Source: Omphalotus guepiniiformis
Lineage: Eukaryota; Basidiomycota; Agaricomycetes; Agaricales; Omphalotaceae
Length of the DNA: 64,000 nucleotides
Direction: 5' to 3'
NCBI GenBank assembly: GCA_028554645.1
Contig: JAQOOI010000064.1
Coordinates: forward strand, 2,294,001 to 2,358,000
The notes below the pieces were generated by a model, which had not been told where the DNA came from, searched no databases, and was given only the letters and a program-made list of their open reading frames with translations. Numbering within the stretch: position 1 is the first letter of the stretch; each line of letters opens with the position of its first letter. Shown here piece after piece: positions 34,834-45,998 of this stretch. The position numbers and the translations under genes were made by a program.

Positions 34834-36606
34834 TCATGAAGGAATCTGGTAGATCTGGACGCTCTTGACTTCCCAATCTAATAAATGAATCAAGCAGCGT
34901 AAGAGTCAGTAACTTGGCCATAAAACTCGAATGATGACAACACACAAGCTTCCTGGAACGAGGCCCCATTGTTCCTCACGAAGTCTTCGCATGCTGCTAC
35001 TCCCGTACGCGTCGCACAACTCTGAGCCTGACCTGGAGCTCCAGCAACAGACCAAACCGAGTCGCCCAGCTGACCACATATACACGTTCACGCGCAAAAC
35101 TCGATCAATCGCGCAGCCCAAGATGACTTATATAACTCTATGCTCACCATAACGTCGTATCGAAGATGGTTGATTGAGGACCGAAGAAGTTCGCTGTATC
35201 ACAGGCAGATGAAGACCACCAAGCCATAGGAGGGTCCCAAAGATCCGGAAGGGGTGTCTTTGCAGAGATATCGCTTGGAATTGAATCTCTTGCGAAGAAG
35301 TACACTGCGATACCAGAGGAATTCAATGTCACTGTACAAAATGTATTGAATCAATATCAGCATAACTCAATAAGGATAAGACAAGCACGCACTGGCAAAC
35401 ACACCACCCCCGTTATCGTTGAACGCAGCACCATACGATACATCTGAATTGGCCCTTATGCCACATCCAAAACCAGCTGAGAAGGCAGAGCAATTCGTGC
35501 CGGTGATGATCGTGCCACTCATATCAACCTCGGAAGCACTTGTGGAAGACAAGAAGCAACCTGAATTGGTGTGGAGAGTGGCCTGGTTGTTGGTGTAGTC
35601 GTTCACGCCTTCCACGATGTCGATCTCTCCGCCTGCAGGCCAAACCCCAGGGCCTGATAGATCAAACAATAGACCCTTGATGAGTATTTATCGGGATACC
35701 AGACACTACAACCTCGTACCGTTTGTCCAAAAAGCTCTGCGGAGCAAATCGATGAGCGATTGATATGGAAAGAGTAATTAACGGACTCACGGCCAAGTAC
35801 CACACCCAGTAGGCATATGAACAGCATCTAATATCCAGAGTCCTTCGTTATATGCAGAGTTGGTCGTTATACGTATGCTCATCCGATTACCGGTGACCGT
35901 CTGAGTGGTCTCTACTCGCATGATGACATTGCCATCGGAGGTGATTTGTGTGAGGTTATTTGCGGTCTAGGATGGGATGGTAACGTGAGCTGCAGAGAAG
36001 GACGAGCCCTATGCTTACCGCAGTACCATTATCCACGTAATTGGCAATCCCTAGCATGAGGTTTGAGGATACACGAAAACAGACGAAACAACAACAACTG
36101 ACCATTCGTGGTAACATCGGGAGCATCTGTAAAGGTCCAGCCATCAAAGAAATTGGAACCACTCTACGCCGACGGGTTCAATGGCTATAATGGACTAGAA
36201 AGATCACGATACGCACATGTTCTTCAACCAACTGCCACGGCGTGGAGACAGCAGAACTCGTTGGAGCACCACCTATTGCTGTCTGCGTTGCCGAACCCTG
36301 CCCAACACTCAAAGAAGTTGAAGATCCGGATGAATTCCCTATCGGAGAAGCACCACTTTCACTTCCCCCAGACCCAGAGCCAGACTTGCAATACACGAGC
36401 GCCGTATTGGAAGACAAATGAACTTGCGATTGCTGCCGTGAGCTCAGGACTGCGCCAAACGCAATGTGAACGTCCCGAACGAAGCCATGAGCATTCTGGG
36501 CTGCTTTGCGCACAGCTCGGAGTGCGATGTTGGATGATTTAGCTGAGGCGGAGGAAGGGATCGATAAAATGAAAAGGCAGGTAAGGACAAGATGGAAGAA
36601 GAACAT
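34834..36606 (-). CDS. Secreted GH16 endo-beta-glucanase
   Basis: Laminarinase-type GH16 acting on beta-1,3(4)-glucan of fungal or plant walls. Nine exons, 34834-34877, 34946-35076, 35148-35331, 35393-35653, 35720-35736, 35791-35966, 36019-36050, 36103-36163 and 36217-36606, sum to 431 residues. A signal peptide and a Ser/Gly-rich region of about 90 residues precede the catalytic domain. This reads SGSNFFDGWTF, RITTNSAYNEGLWILDAVHM, CGTWPAFWTNG, then WPAGGEIDIVEGVNDYTNNQ, with nucleophile Glu235, Asp237 and acid/base Glu240 of the E-x-D-x-x-E motif. The C-terminus has ASFQEAYWEVKSVQIY. One exon is 17 nt. The junction at 35077-35147 has a GT donor but no usable AG acceptor in frame; a TG end fits instead. 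Apart from that oddity the gene looks intact. Confidence 0.88.
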
Positions 36607-37092
36607 GATGGGTTTTCCAGGAGAGAGTGGGAGGAGAGAAAAGAGAGTAGGACAGAAAACTGACCAGTCCCTTAGAAATATGATGGAGAAAGACCCGAGG
36701 CCATGAGAAAAGAGAAGCTGCGTCGTGTCCGGAAATATGTGTTATGTAAGAACATGCTTTGCCGAGGGCCTCCACTTTCAATATTTATGTCGTGAGGCCT
36801 CCAGGCGCCTTGCAATGAAGGATCGCCGATGACTCAACTGAATTGTACAGGACAATAGTCAAACACACATTGATAACTGGCGATTTTGGGTGTGACGGGG
36901 ACTTACAAGATGGTGAACACCACGAGGCGCAAATGAACCCAGCCTCCACATTGTCCTACTTACGGCGTATGCAGCGCGCACAAATGCAGACGGGTTCAAT
37001 CTACCAGTCAAAAGCTATCCAATCGTGATTTTGCTTGGTTTCAAATTATACAACACTTAACGTATCCCTTCCATGCTCTATGTCTGCTGCTA
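36607..37092. other. Intergenic region, GH16 promoter side
   Basis: About 490 bases between the GH16 start and the ARPC5 stop. Nothing gene-like. Confidence 0.5.
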
Positions 37093-37755
37093 CTACACAG
37101 TTCTCCGATCCGTCATTGTTCGTACTATACATCCAGTTCCCGCAACTTCCGTGAGCTGTTGTGGCACCAACAAATGATAAAAATCAGACTGCGGGTCAAA
37201 CAGTGACGGCAATGATACCCATGCGCACCTTCTCATGCCACCCGAGCAACACACTCGCACTAGTATCTCCTGATCCCGAAAGAGACATGCCCTTGTAGAG
37301 GTACTTCATAAGCCAGTCCTGCGAGTCCTGCGAGAGCGATTTAACGACAGACGGGATCTCGGTGGATTTTGTAGAGTTAAGGATCGTAAGAAGAGTTTGA
37401 AGAGATACCATCTAGATGAATATACTCCGATGAGTCAAGGGAGGGTAGGTCATGATGGACGGTACGCACCTTCGCGTCCTCGACATTCGGTCCGTAGGGC
37501 GCATTCTCCAGCGCCGTCGTTAGCGCTCCAACTATATCATTCCTAGGTTAATATCCCAACAAAGGTAAGGCATCCGAAGGAGAGACGAGAAAAGCCGACA
37601 TTCTTGGCCAGTAGACTTCTTACAGCGACCTGTCGCTGTTTTGCTTCGTCGAGCACCTGCGACGGATCTCGAGGGTCGGCCTCGTACAGTTCAGATTCTT
37701 GCAGAACGTCTTCGTCGAACGCATCGATATCGATCTTTCTGAAATTCACCTCCAT
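37093..37755 (-). CDS. ARPC5: Arp2/3 complex subunit 5 (p16-ARC)
   Basis: Smallest subunit of the Arp2/3 actin-nucleation complex. Four exons, 37093-37155, 37229-37411, 37470-37542 and 37604-37755, sum to 156 residues (human ARPC5 has 151). Matching segments are the acidic N-terminus NFRKIDIDAFDED, VRSLLAKNDIVGALTTALE, the helix LQTLLTILNSTKSTEIPSVV, DWLMKYLYKGM, SVLLGWHEK and the C-terminal GTGCIVRTMTDRRTV. The first intron does not fit GT-AG: the family alignment requires joining at positions where the donor reads GAATGT instead of a normal GTATGT, with a good CTAG acceptor. Reading through it gives a stop after 70 codons. The remaining junctions are canonical. Confidence 0.9.
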
Positions 37756-38361
37756 CCTCTTTGAATTTGGAAAGGGGACAATACAGAGTAGCAGATGAAG
37801 TTACAAGAGTTGTTGTTTATTGTTGACAATTACTGATCAATTGGAGCAACGCTATGCATCTAAAAATCTTTTTATTCTCTGCGACAGTCTTCCAAAACAG
37901 AGGTACACTAGTACCGCAAAGAGGAAAACAGTAAGCGTGCTATGTATATGTATAAGTACGATGTATGTATATATGCAATGCGTGGTAAGGTGGGGAATAA
38001 TGGTAATTGCGTGTAGAGACGAAAGAAGAAAAGAAAAAAGAACGACACCCAAAAATGTAGAAGTGAATTGATACAGTGATGCATGGTGATTATAATGAAG
38101 CTCAGTGTCGATGAAGGCAAGTGGGTAAAATATATGAGACGAGAAGGAAAACAAGGGCGAGGAAAGACGCGTCAACCCATGTGTCCGCTCAAAAGCTGCG
38201 TATAATCTTTTAATCGTTAGAAAGCCGCCGTCACCAGCCCGCACCCAATCCCATGCTAGCTGAGAAAAACGAGATAAAAATATAGCGTAGGGGGGCGGGG
38301 CTCTGATCATGAAATCAGCAAATGCAAGGTCCATGCCCGAGTCCTGTCCTCGAGCTGCGCC
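37756..38361. other. Intergenic region
   Basis: About 600 bases between the ARPC5 start and the TBP stop. A long minus-strand frame (37852-38334) runs through part of the TBP 3' side but has pyrimidine-rich, low-complexity translation and no motif. Confidence 0.45.
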
Positions 38362-39683
38362 TTAAGGTTTCCGGAATTCACACAACACGGTGTAAATCGT
38401 ATTGAAAGCGGTGTAGATCTCTTCTCTAACCTGATAGTGGCAGAGGAATAACGGCATCAGCGGATGTTCATTATATACAGACACCACTGCAATCTCCCAG
38501 CAACGAGGTAGAACCGGACATGGCCAGCATGACCAACAACAAATGATGAAGTGATTGTACACAGTACAACCCATCGCAACACTCATAATCCTTCAATGTC
38601 ATGAAAGGCGTCACCTTCCATCGACACGACAAAGAAGAGAAGAAGACAAAAATGAATGACTCGAAAGAACAAGTACCTTTGCGCCAGTCAAGACAATTTT
38701 TCCAGACACGAAGATTAGCAACACGACTTTGGGTTTAATCATACGGTAGATGAGACCGGGGAACAACTGCGAAATAGGGGGTCAGTATGAGGACGACGAC
38801 ATCACACAGGTACACACCTCCGGTTCATAACTACTGAACTGTCCGTGACTGTAGGCAAGTCCTTCCAATCTAATGGGGAACTTGACGTCACAGCTGCCGA
38901 CAATGTTCTGGATCTTAAACTCCGAAAACTTGGCGTCAAAGCCCAACTTTTGCACAATCCTCGCGTATTTTCGCGACGCCAGCCTCGAATCGTCTTCCGA
39001 CTTCGCACCCGTCACCACCATCTTGCCCGAAGCGAAGATCAACGCGGTGGTCTTGGGATCACGGATACGCATGATGACGGCGGCGAAACGCTAAACGCGG
39101 AGGAAACGCATACAGTTGACATGCACACAAACAAAACAGGGGATCAATGAACAATACCAACCTTGGGATTGTATTCCGCATTCCGAGCATGTAATGCGAT
39201 AGTTTTGAGGTCGAGCCGACAATCAAGGTTGACTGTGGCGACGATGTTTTGTAGCGTAGGTACAATGCCTTCCACAGCAGTAATATGTTGTTGCTCGAGA
39301 GTCAAAGGAGCAGGTGTAGCAGGAACAGCAGAAGCATTTGGCGTCGAAGGACCAGCGATCGCGTTCGACGGCGAAGGTGCCGAAGAAGGTGGCGTCTGGG
39401 ACTGCGACAGCACAGGGCTGGTCTGAGGATGTGCTGCTTGCTGCGACGGAGGCTGGTATGAGTTTGAGAGTGGGGAAGGGCCAGGTAACGCGAGACCGGT
39501 CGCGGGTTTCGCGAGGTAGGGGTTACTCGAGGGCAAAGACAGCCCATTGTGCTGCTGCTGCTGCTGCTGTTGCTGAATTTGCTGTTGCTGCTGTTGCTGT
39601 TGTTGTTGGTAGAGCTGTTGCTGTTGAACAGATACATTGGAGCGGCCAAAAGTGACCTGACGAGCGGGCAACGCGAAGGACAT
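38362..39683 (-). CDS. SPT15: TATA-binding protein
   Basis: General transcription factor that binds the TATA element for all three RNA polymerases. Four exons, 38362-38430, 38677-38766, 38818-39090 and 39162-39683, sum to 317 residues. The C-terminal 180 residues form the conserved saddle in two direct repeats: [73 protein letters not shown], and the second repeat [19 protein letters not shown] then [14 protein letters not shown]. The N-terminal 135 residues are Gln-, Pro- and Ser-rich with a long polyglutamine tract, unlike the 60-residue N-terminus of yeast TBP. The last intron (246 nt) is long for this locus. Confidence 0.97.
39552..39626 (-). repeat. Polyglutamine-encoding CAG/CAA repeat in TBP
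   Basis: Codons 20-44 of TBP encode runs of 4, 10 and 8 glutamines broken by LY and I. The codons are mostly CAG with CAA interruptions, a configuration that can change length by slippage. Confidence 0.85.
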
Positions 39684-42295
39684 TGTTCAAAAAAATTTTA
39701 GAACCAAGTGTGGGGCGTGGGAACGGGGGGTTTACAAGTACGAATGGGCTTCTTATATACGTGAGAATTTAAACTCCGCTCATATTTGACCATTTGTTGG
39801 GGTGGCACGATTATGTAATTCCGTCAACTCATTCTCATACTCCACACTCACTAGCACTCGCTTCCCGCCATGACTGACTGCAAAGCTTGCGTGTTGTTCA
39901 TCGTTCTCTTCGATTAATCGTCAGACTATCGCTGAGCTCTCTCCTATCACTTTCCTTGTGGTGCAACTCAGATACCTTGGCGACCCTTCCTTAACGACCA
40001 AATAATTTATCGTCTTCCTGGCGGCTCATGTCTCACCAGGTCTCTGCATCCGCTGCGCGATTATACTTTCCCTTACTTTGCGCCTTCTCCTCGTCCAAGT
40101 TCTGGCTCTCCGTTGGTCATAGCATCAAGCAAGCGCCTACAGTGCCCTCATCATAGCTGTGTTCATCATCGAGTCATGTCATCAATCATAGCTTCGTGAT
40201 GTTGATTTGCTTAGCTCCTTCCGGTGTCTTCGGCGTCAATTTCGCACCCTTGCTGTCACATGCTTCCCGGTGTTTCCTTGTTCTACCATCTTCGGCCGCC
40301 TTCTTTGTCTCACCAAAACTGCGAGAGACGCTGTGGGGGTCCATACACGTCTTCAACGTCACACGAACGAGCCGCGCAAACTCCCAAGTGATTTCTTATC
40401 AATCATGGTCCATTTCCTGTCCTGTGTATGTACATCCATTGATATCAATCTCTTTCAACGCCACCTCGTCTAGATTCCATTCAGATTCGATTCATCACAC
40501 AACAAGACATCTTCTGTTTCTTAGCTACCGTGGAACAAGTTTCTGATGATTCGTGCTCCTTGCATCATTCAAGCGCTCTTTGTTGACAACGCAATCTCCT
40601 TGATCATCGTGCACTCAATTGGACTTACGGAGCATGCTTTATTCTCGCTCTTTGTCCGTGTGACTCGCAGTCCGCTATGTACATACATGGACTTTCGCCT
40701 CCGGATCTATGAGTTTGTCCCCGGCCGATTCGCTTTTTCCTCCTTTGTTCTTGCTCTACAGCCGTGCTGTTGCCTCTTCTATAGTTAGATGCACTACACT
40801 TCCAATCCTCAGAAGCAAAACTCGTGTGAGCCTCATGGTCATTGTGCTTACTGTGTCGACGTTCAATTACTCACTATACCTTTCCCTTCTTCCTAGGAAG
40901 TTCTCTCACGATGTCTTCTTGGCTGTAAATGGTTACACACATGCTTGTAGATGCCGTGTTTCGCCAACGTTCCCCTAAAGGCTCCTGTGTCGGTTTTCTA
41001 TGTTTGGACCAACAGAATTGAATATCGTGTTGGACAGCTTGGACAGCTTGGACCTGGAGATATGTTATCTCATACTCGTTATCTAAATACATACCTCGAT
41101 TTTCTGGCACAATCTTGATTTGATGAAAATATGATTTGATATTCATGGTGCGATATTTCGCGATCGAAGAGCGGCAAGGAAATGTTGCCCGTGCTGAATT
41201 CCTTTGTGATCCTTGCTGTCTCCACTGTCCCGAATGCTCAGAGCTCTTCTTACCTTCTTGCCTGCATGCCTGCTCTTGTGTTAGAGATCAAATCCACTAC
41301 TACACTGCGAAAGCTCCCGCCGACCTTTCATGAGCTGCTGGTCCCGGCTTCTCCAAGTTTTATATACTTTCAGATGACAAGAGCAAGTGAAATGTAGTGT
41401 GCGCATCATAGAAGGGTATAGAACGGCGCGGGATAACCTGGTGCATCTTTACAGATCCTTACCGCTCAGGGAGGGTAGCCCTGGGAATACTGGGGGTCAA
41501 AGGTACTTCGGCACGACCTCGAGCTCTTCTTAGCCTATTCTGGTGTTTACATGGTCTTAGTTCCATCGATGAACATGTTTCTACCTTTTAGAGTATCAGT
41601 TCCTCTCGGGAACGAATGAAATGAACTGTTAGCCAAATATACTATGTCCTCCGATCTCAACTGTGCACGTCGTTTCGTTCACTTTTGCATCGCGTCTCGA
41701 GGACTCGGTTGGATGGCCTTATGCACGAAGCATAAGCTTTTTTACAATCTTGAAGGCAGACCGAAAGCCAATTTTGAACATACGCCGTACCCTTTACCCT
41801 CGAAATTTAGAAGTTACAACATTGTTTTGGAGACCCGAGCCGATCCTCCAGAACAACAAGATTCTGGTATGCAAATAGTCTCCCTCTACGTTTGGTCGCA
41901 GTTCTCGGTCCTCAATATCAATCGCGATGATCAATATATCGAATCTTTGCAACAACTGAATGTTACCTTGACGGATAGACGATGGGCTTCTGATGCACAG
42001 CAGGGATTCGGAGAAGACCGCTGTGGTACGGTATCACGGAAAGGAGCAAATCTCACTCATTGTTCGATCGGACGAAAAGCTTGAAGTTGCGAAGAGGTGA
42101 CAGCGGACGCGACCTCAGACACGGGATCTGATGTGAATGAAGGCTTCTTAATCTCAACTTCACCCTGATACATACCTCCCATAAGTATGTCCCCGTAACA
42201 ATCAAAACATGTCTGCATGTATCACCCCCCAAGTTCCGCATCGATATAAGCAAGTCATATAATGATAATCTCCATTCATCAACTCTCGCGTATAG
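39684..42295. other. Gene-poor stretch of 2.6 kb
   Basis: The longest region without a supported gene. It starts at the TBP promoter. Plus-strand frames at 40196-40546 and 41644-42084 (116 and 146 codons) lack motifs, signal peptides and splice partners; the second could be a lineage-specific protein but I cannot support it. A small tandem of TTGGACAGC units occurs at about 41030-41053. The right end should contain the tryptophanyl-tRNA synthetase 3' UTR. Confidence 0.4.
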
Positions 42296-44059
42296 TCACG
42301 CAGACGCTGTTTTGGCTTTAGACATCGTAGGAACAATCTTACGATTCTTATCCATAAACGCGTTGACCTGATCTTCCGTGACTTTTGCTCGACGCTGTAA
42401 GTGAAGGTTTGAGTGATATGTAGATAGAGAGGTGATTGATTAATGTACCTCTTGGAAATCACCAACAAATTGCTGAAGCAAGGCGATGCATTTGGCTTTC
42501 AGTTCTCCCGTCAACAAACGACCTGCTCGGTATTCCTAGATGATGTCCGCCTTTAGCATTAGCATTAGCGCGGGAGCATGACAGTCAACGTACCTCTCCT
42601 AGTCTAGCTAATTCTTCGTCATCCTCCAGGAAGAATGTGAGATACTGGTACGCCACGTCTACCTCAGTGTCGCCACCGAGTCTTCTATGTTCCTCCTCCG
42701 TCTCTTGACCACCTGAAAATCCATGTCGAGTAATTTTGTTCTTAATCTGCGCCGGTTTGTCTGTCATAAAGATACTACTGTTCGGGTCGCTCGCGCTCAT
42801 CTTGGTCTGCGGGCCTTGCAGAGCTGGGAAGAACTTGGAATGGATCAACGTCGGTTTAGGATACTTGAGCTTTTGAGCGACATCACGCGTGAGGCGGAAG
42901 TACGGATCTTGGTCGATCGCACAGGGAATTAGTGTAGGGATGTTGGAGGCAGCTCCGAATATATGGGGGAAAGAGTTTGAGAAGGAGGGTGCTGCTTGAA
43001 TGGATGCAAAATGAATCTTGCCAATGTTGTCGCTGAAAAGCGAGTTCAGATGAGGAACAAGGACGGAGCTAGGTGTGTAACTCACGAATCATTGAATCCA
43101 AAGGTAGCCTTTGCTTGACTGTAGGTAATCTGACGCGAAATCTTCGATACATTCTCGTAGAAGGGTCCAGAGACGTAGCCATAGTCACTGAAGATGAACG
43201 TCTTTTCGAGATCGAAACCAACAGCAATGATATCACGAGCATTGAGCCGGGAAAACTCCTTCGTTTGCTCGACCTTTAGTTCATGCTTGAAGAGGAACTT
43301 TTCATCGTCTGTGAAGCACCGAAATCAGTGCGGTTCCCGTCGATCGCAGGTCAGCAGACACACCAGTCAACTGGATGACCAGAGGAACTTGAAAGACATC
43401 CTGTAACCATCTTGAGGAAGTTCAACGAAACGATAATGAGAGGCACGACTTGTGTGCGTACTTTGTGAACACGAAGGGAATCATGTGTCCCAGATGCATA
43501 CTACTACTGCTTGGTCCTCTTCCCGTGTACAGGAAGAAGGGTTTCCCTTGTTCATAACGATCAAGAATTTTATCGAATTCCCTGAAAAGAATGTCTCTAG
43601 TGCTGGTTCGGTTTGAAACAAAATCACTCACCTATGCGAAAAGAACATGCCTCTCCTCAACAAAACATGCGGTTTTCTTCCCGTCAATTTCTCGAACCTC
43701 TCTAGTAGCGCATCATCTATCCGACGGGTACCAAATTGCAAGATAAGTTTGTCATAATCAATCGCTTGTTGCTTTCCATCTGTAGACACGCCTCCCTGTA
43801 CATCCCAAGGTGTTACAACTTGATCATGGGATGCAGGTGCTGGCGCAGAGGATGACGATGCTTCTGTCTTCCCTGTAATTGCCTCAGCAGATGTCGGACT
43901 ATGGCTACGTGTAAGCGGCTCCGAGATTTTTTCGCCAATAAATCTTGTCACTTACTCTGCTAATGATGCACCAGCTAGCGCAGAGCCTAAATTCTCTATA
44001 ATTAGAGGTGCAGTAGGATCTGCAGACAGTCCTTCAGGCAAAACAATCGGAGCAGACAT
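42296..44059 (-). CDS. WRS1: Tryptophanyl-tRNA synthetase, cytoplasmic
   Basis: Charges tRNA-Trp. Eight exons, 42296-42394, 42449-42535, 42594-43032, 43086-43308, 43364-43410, 43462-43581, 43632-43904 and 43956-44059, sum to 463 residues. Class I signatures are present: the HIGH-type motif in [10 protein letters not shown] and the KMSKS-type motif KMSAS. Other family segments are [33 protein letters not shown], and the C-terminal helix [20 protein letters not shown]. An N-terminal extension of about 90 residues, partly Ala/Ser-rich, resembles eukaryotic cytoplasmic TrpRS. I chose [10 protein letters not shown] as start. Upstream in-frame Mets at 44122 and 44185 would add up to 42 residues and the longest form would overlap the divergent RCC1 gene. 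Confidence 0.95.
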
Positions 44060-44183
44060 GAGTGGAGAGTTGCTGAAATCGGTCGGATCGATTGAGGATT
44101 CGATATTTCGCGATCGAGTCATGGGTAAGATAAGATAAGATTGTGTTTGTCGTGCATTTGCTGCTATGTACCTAACCGCAACC

Positions 44184-45455
44184 ATGCCGCTTTTTTCTCT
44201 CCTTGCATCGGGTTCAAATGCACAAGGGCAGCTGGCGAATGGAACAACGGACGATTCTCACACGTTCTCGCCATGTACTTTTAACGACGGAACCTCAGAA
44301 AGCTCCACCACATCTCAGAGGATCCTCAATGTTGCTAGCGGGGCGAACCACACCTTGGTGCTAAGTGAATCTATAGATGCTGAAACTGGCGCGTTATCGA
44401 CAAGACTTTGGGGATGTGGGGATGGTAGAGCTGGTCAACTGGGTCTGGGGACGAGTGAAGGAGTGCCGCCTGTGTTCAGGCCTGTTGAACTTCGGTTGAG
44501 GGAGAATGGGTTGGCTGGATATCACCCTCGGCTAGTGTGCGCCTCCTGGCAAACGACATATATTGTTCTTTCCACCAAAGGCAGACCCGATGTGCTGATC
44601 TCAATGGGGAGTAATGATTTTGGAGACCTGGGTGTTGGGCAAATAAAGCGAGGGCAGACCATATCTACAAAGGCGTTTCATATTGTGAAATTCAGTCATC
44701 TTCTCGATGGTGAAACCGTTTGGGATGAGAATAGTCTGGCAATAGCATCGATGGCTGCTGGTCAGCATCATATCATCGTCCAACTACTCATCAGGATCAG
44801 TAATGGCATCAATCGACGTCTCACTGTTGGCTGGGGTACCGCACGGCATGGTGAACTAGGGGATAACGTAGGCCAGAAGACTCCATTTTTCTCAATCCCG
44901 CGCGTTGTCTTGTCCAGTGCCACCGGCGAAGATGTTCTGTCTATAGCTGTTGGGAATCAACATAGCGTGTTTCGACACGCATCTGGACGTCTGTCAAGCT
45001 TTGGCTCCAACAAGAAACACCAGAGAAATGGCTTAGTTGACCTCCGTAACGTGTCTTTCGTCGGCTGTACATGGAATGGCACTTATGCCTTGATACCTGG
45101 TGGAATTGCTGCCACCGGAGGCCACCATAGAGGACAACTTGGTCGCTTGAATGTTCTTAGCCCGACGATTGAGCCTGCACCGGTCGAATTCCCTTCATCG
45201 ACTTCTGATGATCTACTTGCCATCGCGTGTGGTAGCGAACACGTTCTTGCCCTTCGTTCAGGCTCAGGATCCACGCCGGAGGTGTGGGGATGGGGATGGA
45301 ACGAACACGGGAATATGGGTCTGGGGTCAATTGACGATGTTCATATACCTACCAAAATCTGGCCTCCTTCAGCGAGCCCCGGAGCTATGGAAGGGAAAGT
45401 AACAAGTATTTGGGCCGGATGTGGTACGAGCTGGATCGCTCTTGAGAGGCCATAA
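44184..45455 (+). CDS. RCC1-repeat (ATS1-like) protein, intronless
   Basis: A single exon of 423 residues made of RCC1-type blades: LASGSNAQGQLANGTT at the N-terminus, LWGCGDGRAGQLGLGT, SMGSNDFGDLGVGQ, VGWGTARHGELGDN, SSFGSNKKH, ATGGHHRGQLGRLNV, and the last blade VWGWGWNEHGNMGLG. The fold is a seven-bladed propeller as in RCC1 and yeast Ats1. Without further domains it is probably an Ats1-like factor (tRNA wobble-modification and microtubule links in yeast) and not the Ran exchange factor. MYLTAT at 44166 is an in-frame upstream Met; MPLFSLL is preferred because the first blade starts there. It is one of few intronless genes here and starts about 125 bases from the divergent WRS1 start. Confidence 0.82.
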   Translation: MPLFSLLASGSNAQGQLANGTTDDSHTFSPCTFNDGTSESSTTSQRILNVASGANHTLVLSESIDAETGALSTRLWGCGDGRAGQLGLGTSEGVPPVFRPVELRLRENGLAGYHPRLVCASWQTTYIVLSTKGRPDVLISMGSNDFGDLGVGQIKRGQTISTKAFHIVKFSHLLDGETVWDENSLAIASMAAGQHHIIVQLLIRISNGINRRLTVGWGTARHGELGDNVGQKTPFFSIPRVVLSSATGEDVLSIAVGNQHSVFRHASGRLSSFGSNKKHQRNGLVDLRNVSFVGCTWNGTYALIPGGIAATGGHHRGQLGRLNVLSPTIEPAPVEFPSSTSDDLLAIACGSEHVLALRSGSGSTPEVWGWGWNEHGNMGLGSIDDVHIPTKIWPPSASPGAMEGKVTSIWAGCGTSWIALERP

Positions 45456-45520
45456 CAGGCAAAAGAGTTCGACACGTCACTACATGGATACACAGTATCT
45501 AGCTGCGCTGGACACTCCTC

Positions 45521-45998
45521 TCAATCATCTTCAGTTGGCAGATTTAGCTCTTCGTGTATCTGTCTTATGGTGGTCTCCTTCAAAGCCGCAAGCTTAGCCA
45601 TAGAATCGCGTTGTCAGTGATAAATACGGATCACGAACAACAGGACACTCACTCGACCTATCAGGAGCTCGATATATGCGCTCACATTTAGCTAGCATGG
45701 GGTTACTAGAGGAAAGAGGCTCACCTGCGTCGCGTCTTTTGCCTCGTTGTAACGATGTAGAAGCTTAATATGCTCCTTCACGATCTTTTCTGCGTCGACA
45801 TTGGCTCTGGAAATAGATGTTCGTGTCGGAGAACTGAAAAGCTCGAAGTACTTGGTAGTACGAACCCCAAAGTCTGTTGAAGAGTGTCAACTTCTGCTTG
45901 TAAAGCGGAAACTCTGGCTTCTTGTTCCTGCGATTGGTGTCAGAGTTGTTGACTTGTACTCAGATGGTACTCACGCTTTTCGAAATGCGAGCGTACAT
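45521..45998 (-). CDS. SWI5: SWI5/SAE3 recombination mediator
   Basis: Small partner of Sfr1/Mei5 that stabilises Rad51 and Dmc1 filaments. Five exons, 45521-45592, 45653-45667, 45725-45833, 45866-45927 and 45975-45998, sum to 93 residues, the normal size. An N-terminal coiled coil (EARVSALQAEVDTLQQTL) is followed by the family core KIVKEHIKLLHRYNEAKDAT, then LLIGRLAALKETTIRQIHEE. One exon is 15 nt (LLIGR) and the intron before the third exon is only 32 nt, shorter than all neighbours. Start exon and phases are consistent. No single frame exceeds about 40 codons, so the gene is easily overlooked. Recognition rests on the HI-LLH-YNE-KD signature. Confidence 0.85.

Noticed and set aside
37852..38334. 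160-codon minus-strand ORF downstream of TBP
   Set aside because: Translation is Ser/Phe/Leu/His-rich low complexity from a pyrimidine-rich 3' region, with no motif.
40196..40546. 116-codon plus-strand ORF as a gene
   Set aside because: Composition resembles random translation of pyrimidine-rich DNA, and overlapping frames of similar length exist.
41644..42084. 146-codon plus-strand ORF as a gene
   Set aside because: No family motif, no signal peptide, no splice partner and no promoter sign; kept only as part of the gene-poor stretch.
17097..45998. DNA-repair gene cluster (with UNG1, RAD18, SWI5)
   Set aside because: The three genes are tens of kilobases apart among unrelated genes and have no shared promoters; proximity looks coincidental.
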